DNA of 17,042 nt from JBKJZO01 sp046715235 (lineage in GTDB: Bacteria; Actinomycetota; Actinomycetes; BP-191), in the NCBI GenBank assembly GCA_046715235.1, contig JBKJZO010000190.1, forward strand, positions 1 to 17,042. Reading direction: 5' to 3'. Shown in pieces: positions 13,726-17,042 of this stretch. The first letter of the stretch is position 1; the number at the start of each line of letters is the position of its first letter. The translations under genes were made by a program, and so were the position numbers. The notes beneath the pieces were generated by a model. It saw only the letters and a list, made by a program, of their open reading frames with translations. It ran no database searches and was not told where the DNA came from.

Positions 13726-14411
13726 GCAGCCACCTGCACGGCGACAATCGCCGCGGTGACAGCCACAACGCCAGCGAAGGCGAGTGCCGCGGTGCGCGCG
13801 GGGGCAGCGAGGCGCGCCATCCGCCGGTGCACCGCCGCGAGTTCGGCGAAGCTGTCGGCCCGGCGTACCGCGAGCACAGGCAAGGCCCGCACGAGCCCGA
13901 ACGTCGCGCCGATCGCCAGGCCCGCAAGCGCCGAGCCGGTCAGCACGGCGACGGCCCAGGTCAGATAGACCAGTGCGGTCGTCACGATCGTGACCACCCC
14001 GAGGCCGAGCTGCAGCCCGAAGCCGAAGCCCACGACGCCGCCGCGGTACTGCGCGATCCAGTTCTCGTTGACCTGGCGGCGGATCGTTGGCAGCCCGAGC
14101 CCGCCGAGGCGCAGGTCGAAAGCGAGGCCGAGCGCAGCGAGGATCGCGATCGCAGCCCAGCTGGCGGGTTGCCCAGGGCGAACTGATGACGGCAGCGTCG
14201 AGCCGATCGCACCGAGCGCGGTTCCGAGCACGGCGGCGCCGACGACGGACCCCAGGAGGTACGCCGCCGCGGTGGTCGTCCACCGCCGTCCCCGGCCCCG
14301 CTCACCGAGCGGGGTAATGCTCGAGAGCATCGATTCGCCTCAAGGGGACCAACTCGCCCGGACGCCGGCCATCGCGGCGACAGCGATGCCAAGAACAACG
14401 ACGATCGTCAT
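13722..14411 (-). CDS. Putative selenocysteine-containing CcdA/MauF-like membrane protein (in-frame UGA)
   Basis: Read through one UGA (14342-14340), this is 229 residues. The ATG at 14411 overlaps the stop of the MauD-like gene (ATGA), and residues 1-20 form a first membrane helix (MTIVVVLGIAVAAMAG). The UGA follows as W-S-P-Sec24-G-E-S-M-L-S-S-I-T-P. This resembles the S-P-C motif of CcdA/DsbD-type disulfide transporters, where the Cys is redox active. A perfect hairpin with a GGU loop lies 25 nt beyond. About five further helices follow, including GFGFGLQLGLGVVTIVTTAL. The protein has no cysteine at all, so Sec24 would be the only redox residue. An annotation starting at the ATG at 14330 would lose helix 1 and leave the only gap in the operon. 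Predicted job: carry electrons across the membrane to the MauD-like protein. UGA as Sec is strongly supported; the CcdA-like role is inferred. Confidence 0.82.
14296..14314 (-). promoter_or_regulatory. Candidate bacterial SECIS element
   Basis: On the minus strand CCCCGCTC-GGT-GAGCGGGG forms a perfect 8-bp stem with a GGU loop. The stem begins 25 nt and the loop 33 nt after the UGA at 14342-14340, within the spacing I recall for bacterial SECIS models (loop about 16-37 nt downstream, G at the first or second loop position). It lies inside the coding frame, as bacterial SECIS elements do. A second perfect repeat, ATGCTC-TC-GAGCAT (14330-14317), lies between. Confidence 0.75.
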
Positions 14412-15202
14412 CGTGCGTCGGCCACCTGCTGGGCGGGCGGCTCGTCGACGGGTTCGGTCGGGTAGAGGCTCGGGTCGCCAGGTGCGATTCCCGCGGCCAG
14501 CAGTTCGCGGTCGACCAGGTCGGCCCGGTCACGATCCGCCGGGTGCAACCCCGACGTCTCGTTGTGTCCGCCGCGACGGCGAGACCGGCGATGCGCGCGA
14601 CGGTCGCGGTCTGCCTGCCCGAGCAGGCTGGCGACCTGCTCCCAACTCGTCGCCGCGCCCTCACCCACGACGCGCCCCGCAGGCCCGTCGACGTGAACGA
14701 AGTACGGCGACCCGGGGACCCCGTAGTCGGACCACGCCGCGCTCGACATGACGACAGGAACGCCGACGGGCGCGAGGTCGCTGACCGCCGACTCGCTCTC
14801 TTCATCGGCGCCCTTCGTCACGATGACGACGCGCGTGTCGTCGGCGAGACCGAGCCGGTCGGGCCGCGCGAACGCGCGCCAAAACGCCTGGCAGGTAAGG
14901 CATCCGGACGACAGGAACGCGACCAACGTGTGTTGCTGCGCACCCACGATGCCGATGGCGACCGCTTCGTCGCCGGTCGTCGTACCGACGATGTCGTGCG
15001 CCTCCGTCACCGTCACGCCGGGTGCCGGCAAGCCTTGCTGCACCTGGAAGTCGGGCATCGCCCCCGCGCTCGACTCCTCGCCGATGCCCGCGCCGAGCTC
15101 GTGCAGTGCCTTGAGGATCTCGGCATGACTGCGCAGCAGTCCGGCGACGAGCACTCCGAGCAGAAGTACGGCGACCGCCAGCGCGGTCACGAGGATGGCC
15201 AT
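14408..15202 (-). CDS. MauD-like membrane-anchored thiol-disulfide protein
   Basis: 264 residues from the ATG at 15202, chosen because AGGAG overlapping the previous stop lies 5 nt upstream; GTG codons further left lack this. Residues 2-23 are a membrane anchor, and the thioredoxin-like domain (about 85-195) faces outside. FLSSGCLTCQAFW holds the active CxxC (Cys101, Cys104), and GVPGSPYFVHVDG supplies the cis-Pro (Pro166). The layout is that of MauD, which with MauE is needed for the disulfide-rich light chain of methylamine dehydrogenase. A charged, Arg-rich tail ends in GIAPGDPSLYP. It would pass electrons from the membrane selenoprotein encoded next to the Cys-rich protein encoded just upstream. 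Confidence 0.85.
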   Translation of the reverse strand: MAILVTALAVAVLLLGVLVAGLLRSHAEILKALHELGAGIGEESSAGAMPDFQVQQGLPAPGVTVTEAHDIVGTTTGDEAVAIGIVGAQQHTLVAFLSSGCLTCQAFWRAFARPDRLGLADDTRVVIVTKGADEESESAVSDLAPVGVPVVMSSAAWSDYGVPGSPYFVHVDGPAGRVVGEGAATSWEQVASLLGQADRDRRAHRRSRRRGGHNETSGLHPADRDRADLVDRELLAAGIAPGDPSLYPTEPVDEPPAQQVADAR

Positions 15203-15210
15203 CACGACTC

Positions 15211-15828
15211 CTAGGCGCACCGGCCGGCGAGGCACGGTGCTGTGTGGTCACGGGTTGCGTTATCGGTCGCGTTCGTCGAGCCACATGACGGATAGAGCTG
15301 GTACGGCGGCGTGCAGGTGACCACTCGGCAGGCTACCGGCCCGCCGCAGCCGATCTCCTGGTGGCACTGGCCGTAGCGGAAGTAGTTGCAGCACGCGCGC
15401 CTGGTGTCGCAGCTCTCGGTGCCGCACTGGCAGCGGCAGTTGACGCATTGCGGATCGCAGAAGCCGTCGTCGCAGCCGTTGGTACACGAGGTGCACCGGC
15501 CCTGGCAGTCGATGTAGTAGCGGGTGCCCGGGATCCCGTTGGTGCAGCAATAGCCCGAGTAGTCGGCCTTCCACCAGCCACCGACGAAAGTGCCCGGCGG
15601 GCACTTGTTCATGCCGCGGTTGATCGAGCAGCAGAAGACGGTCCAGCCGCTCGAGCAGGCGTTCCCCGGACCGCACACCGCGGCGTACGCCGTCCCGGGC
15701 TTGAGCAGGAAACGCATTGGCGCAACGCTCAACGCGGACCCGACGACCGCGGCGCGCATGAGGAAGCTGCGACGACTGCTCCGAGCTTCGAGGTACGCCG
15801 ACGCTCGATTCGCGAGGCGGGGTGTCAC
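15211..15828 (-). CDS. Tat-exported cysteine-rich protein related to methylamine dehydrogenase light chain
   Basis: 205 residues from the GTG at 15828, whose GTGA overlaps the MauE-like stop; a longer frame exists but would move the signal far inside. RSSRRSFLMRAAVVGSALSV is a twin-arginine signal, cleaved after GTAYA (about residue 49). The mature part of about 156 residues has 26 cysteines, many in CC or CxC pairs. The segment CCSINRGMNKCPPGTFVGGW resembles the MauA stretch with CPPGT followed by a Trp, and RYYIDC parallels the MauA YLIAYRDC. All Trp residues lie in the first half; the second Trp needed for the tryptophan tryptophylquinone cofactor is not visible. It may be a cofactor-free or differently modified relative. 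The many disulfides explain the MauD/MauE partners. Confidence 0.85.
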   Translation of the reverse strand: MTPRLANRASAYLEARSSRRSFLMRAAVVGSALSVAPMRFLLKPGTAYAAVCGPGNACSSGWTVFCCSINRGMNKCPPGTFVGGWWKADYSGYCCTNGIPGTRYYIDCQGRCTSCTNGCDDGFCDPQCVNCRCQCGTESCDTRRACCNYFRYGQCHQEIGCGGPVACRVVTCTPPYQLYPSCGSTNATDNATRDHTAPCLAGRCA

Positions 15829-16373
15829 GCCGGTCTCGTGGTGGTGCGAGCTGCGCGCAGTGTCGGAAGCACCGCCAGGATCAGATAGGTGAGCCACGCG
15901 CAGATGCCAACCAGCGCGACGAACGGCGCACCGCCGAGTGGTTGATCGACGACCACATCCGCGACCGACGGCGCCGATCCGGAAGCAAACAGCGCCGCGA
16001 CCAGCGCCGCAACGACGTTGACGGCAACGTGCAGAACCGTGGGCGGCGTATCAGTTTTGCCGAAGCAGCCGCAGGAGCTGACGACACCACCCGTGCGAAG
16101 TGCGGTGACGACGAACAGCGCGAAGCCGGCGTACGACGCCGCCAGGAGATCTGCGGGCAGGCGCCCCCCGGCGAGCAGCGCGGCTGATCCGATAGCCGCC
16201 TCCGCCGCGCCGCCGATCCTGACCGCGGGCGCCGGCACTCGCGCACCCACCGAGGCCAGGGCGATCACCGCTGGCCCCGGGCGTACCGCCTTCAGGACAC
16301 CGGCGACTGCGGCAAGTACCGCGAGTGCGTAGAAAGGACCGGCGAGGATGTGCACCCCGTCACCATTGGTCAC
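15825..16373 (-). CDS. MauE-like (DoxX-related) membrane protein
   Basis: 182 residues from a GTG at 16373; a GTG at 16355 is the alternative and neither has a strong ribosome site. Four to five helices (about residues 8-28, 50-68, 76-92, 112-130, 148-168). SSCGCFGK (Cys101, Cys103) is the C-x-C-F-G signature of MauE-type proteins, a redox-active pair near the membrane surface. MauE acts with MauD to oxidise or isomerise disulfides in the light chain of methylamine dehydrogenase. First gene of the six-gene operon; the next gene overlaps its stop by GTGA. Confidence 0.85.
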   Translation of the reverse strand: MTNGDGVHILAGPFYALAVLAAVAGVLKAVRPGPAVIALASVGARVPAPAVRIGGAAEAAIGSAALLAGGRLPADLLAASYAGFALFVVTALRTGGVVSSCGCFGKTDTPPTVLHVAVNVVAALVAALFASGSAPSVADVVVDQPLGGAPFVALVGICAWLTYLILAVLPTLRAARTTTRPA

Positions 16374-16413
16374 CGCTCACGCGTAATCAAGCACGGCGCG
16401 AGTGATCTTCCGC

Positions 16414-16446
16414 GTAGCCGCCGGGCAGCGGACCCCCGGCGGCTAC
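16414..16446 (-). terminator. Strong hairpin terminator of the deacetylase gene
   Basis: GTAGCCGCCGGG (16414-16425) and CCCGGCGGCTAC (16435-16446) form a perfect 12-bp inverted repeat with a 9-nt loop. The right arm includes the TAG stop of the deacetylase gene. No T-run follows, as is usual for GC-rich actinobacterial terminators. It separates the deacetylase from the MauE-like operon. Confidence 0.75.
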
Positions 16447-17042
16447 GGAGCGACGCAGAAGTTCTTCTGCGCCAGCCCGTCGAGGACCAGCGGCATCGCG
16501 TCCGCTGTGGCGGAGTAGAGGTCGTGGAAGATGAGGATCGCTCCGTTGGTGACGTTGTTGATGACGCGGTCGCGGATGACCTGAGGGCTGTCGGTGCCGT
16601 TGAAGTCATACGAGTTGGTCGCGTCGGTCCACATCACCATGCTCATGCCCTGGCCGGTTGCGATACTCCGGACGGAGTCGTTCCAGTCGCCGTACGGCGG
16701 ACGCCATTCCGTCGGACGGGGCGCGCCTGCCGCGATGATCGCGTCAGTCGTCCGCGAGAATTCACTCGCCACTTGGCTTGCGCTGAGCTGAGTTAGATGA
16801 GGGTGGACGAACGTGTGGTTGGCGACTTTGTGGCCTTCCAGGAACTCACGCCGGATCAGCGCGGATTGTTTAACCGCTTGATCGCCGACGACGTAGAAGG
16901 TGGCTTTTACGTTGTAGGCTCTCAGCGTGTCGAGAATCCGCGGGGTCACCGCCGGGTAGGGGCCGTCGTCGAACGTCAGCCGGACGTATCCAGCAGAGCA
17001 TGAGCCAGACGGAGGGGGCGGCGGTGGCGGTGGCGGTGGCGG
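16443..17042 (-). CDS. NodB-type polysaccharide deacetylase with proline-rich linker (5' end outside window)
   Basis: The minus frame is open to the right edge. It begins with 11 prolines, SGSCSAGY, then VRLTFDDGPYPAVTPRILD: TFDDGP is NodB motif 1, whose second Asp binds the metal. HTFVHPH gives the two metal-binding histidines of motif 2; RPPYGDWN is motif 3; and ILIFHDLY near the end supplies the catalytic His of motif 5. The family removes N-acetyl groups from chitin-like or peptidoglycan sugars. The proline-rich linker implies an exported protein with an N-terminal domain or anchor to the right of the window. The linker is encoded by a short CCACCG-type simple repeat at 17010-17042. The C-terminus is complete. 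Confidence 0.93.
   Translation of the reverse strand, partial: PPPPPPPPPPPSGSCSAGYVRLTFDDGPYPAVTPRILDTLRAYNVKATFYVVGDQAVKQSALIRREFLEGHKVANHTFVHPHLTQLSASQVASEFSRTTDAIIAAGAPRPTEWRPPYGDWNDSVRSIATGQGMSMVMWTDATNSYDFNGTDSPQVIRDRVINNVTNGAILIFHDLYSATADAMPLVLDGLAQKNFCVAP

Noticed and set aside
13722..14330. Membrane protein gene starting at the ATG at 14330 with a GAGG ribosome-site-like sequence
   Set aside because: It leaves the only sizeable gap in an otherwise overlapping operon, drops a clear first membrane helix, and ignores the in-frame UGA with S-P-x-G context and SECIS-like hairpin. Kept only as the alternative.
16374..16400. In-frame UGA two codons upstream of the MauE-like start as another Sec codon
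   Set aside because: The codons before it show no conserved motif or helix, no hairpin is placed properly, and the MauE-like protein is complete without it.

Overview
The window is high-GC DNA from an actinobacterium. Support comes from GTG starts, ATGA/GTGA gene overlaps, TAnnnT -10 boxes placed for leaderless transcripts, a twin-arginine precursor, and families typical of Actinomycetota. I cannot name the genus from the sequence. The organism very probably uses selenocysteine, because a UCA-anticodon tRNA-Sec (3012-3107, minus) and selD (10469-11467, plus) are both present.

Layout. (1) 1-2713 is an accessory, mobile-type region. It holds the 3' end of an RHS polymorphic toxin with a phospholipase A2 tip, its probable membrane immunity protein, an IS630-type transposase relic, a frameshifted membrane-protein relic, and a mobile mystery protein A/B pair (Xre-type regulator plus Fic protein). 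(2) tRNA-Sec follows, then a divergent FAD-linked oxidase and a small membrane protein. (3) 9366-5033 (minus) is a tightly overlapping five-gene envelope operon: PAP2-like/kinase fusion, lipoprotein, YbhN-like membrane protein, PAP2 phosphatase, and a PAP2 C-terminal fragment. (4) 9507-11467 (plus) holds a solitary OpuAC-type binding lipoprotein and selD. (5) 16373-11567 (minus) is a six-gene operon: MauE-like protein, Cys-rich Tat-exported MauA-like protein, MauD-like thiol-disulfide protein, a polytopic membrane protein, an unknown 156-aa protein, and a secreted beta-propeller. (6) A NodB polysaccharide deacetylase enters from the right edge.

The main discovery is in region 5. The membrane protein appears to start at 14330 after a 77-nt gap, but its frame is open further upstream to an ATG at 14411. 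That ATG overlaps the stop of the MauD-like gene (ATGA). A single in-frame UGA (14342-14340) interrupts the frame, in the context W-S-P-UGA-G-E-S-M-L-S. This matches the S-P-C motif of the first membrane helix of CcdA/DsbD-type disulfide transporters. Downstream of the UGA, 25 nt away, is a perfect 8-bp hairpin with a GGU loop, as expected of a bacterial SECIS. The UGA is therefore best read as selenocysteine. The operon looks like a methylamine-utilisation-style disulfide maturation system (E, A-like, D, F/CcdA-like, propeller). Here it would serve a 26-cysteine exported protein and use a membrane selenoprotein as electron conduit. Its function is unknown.
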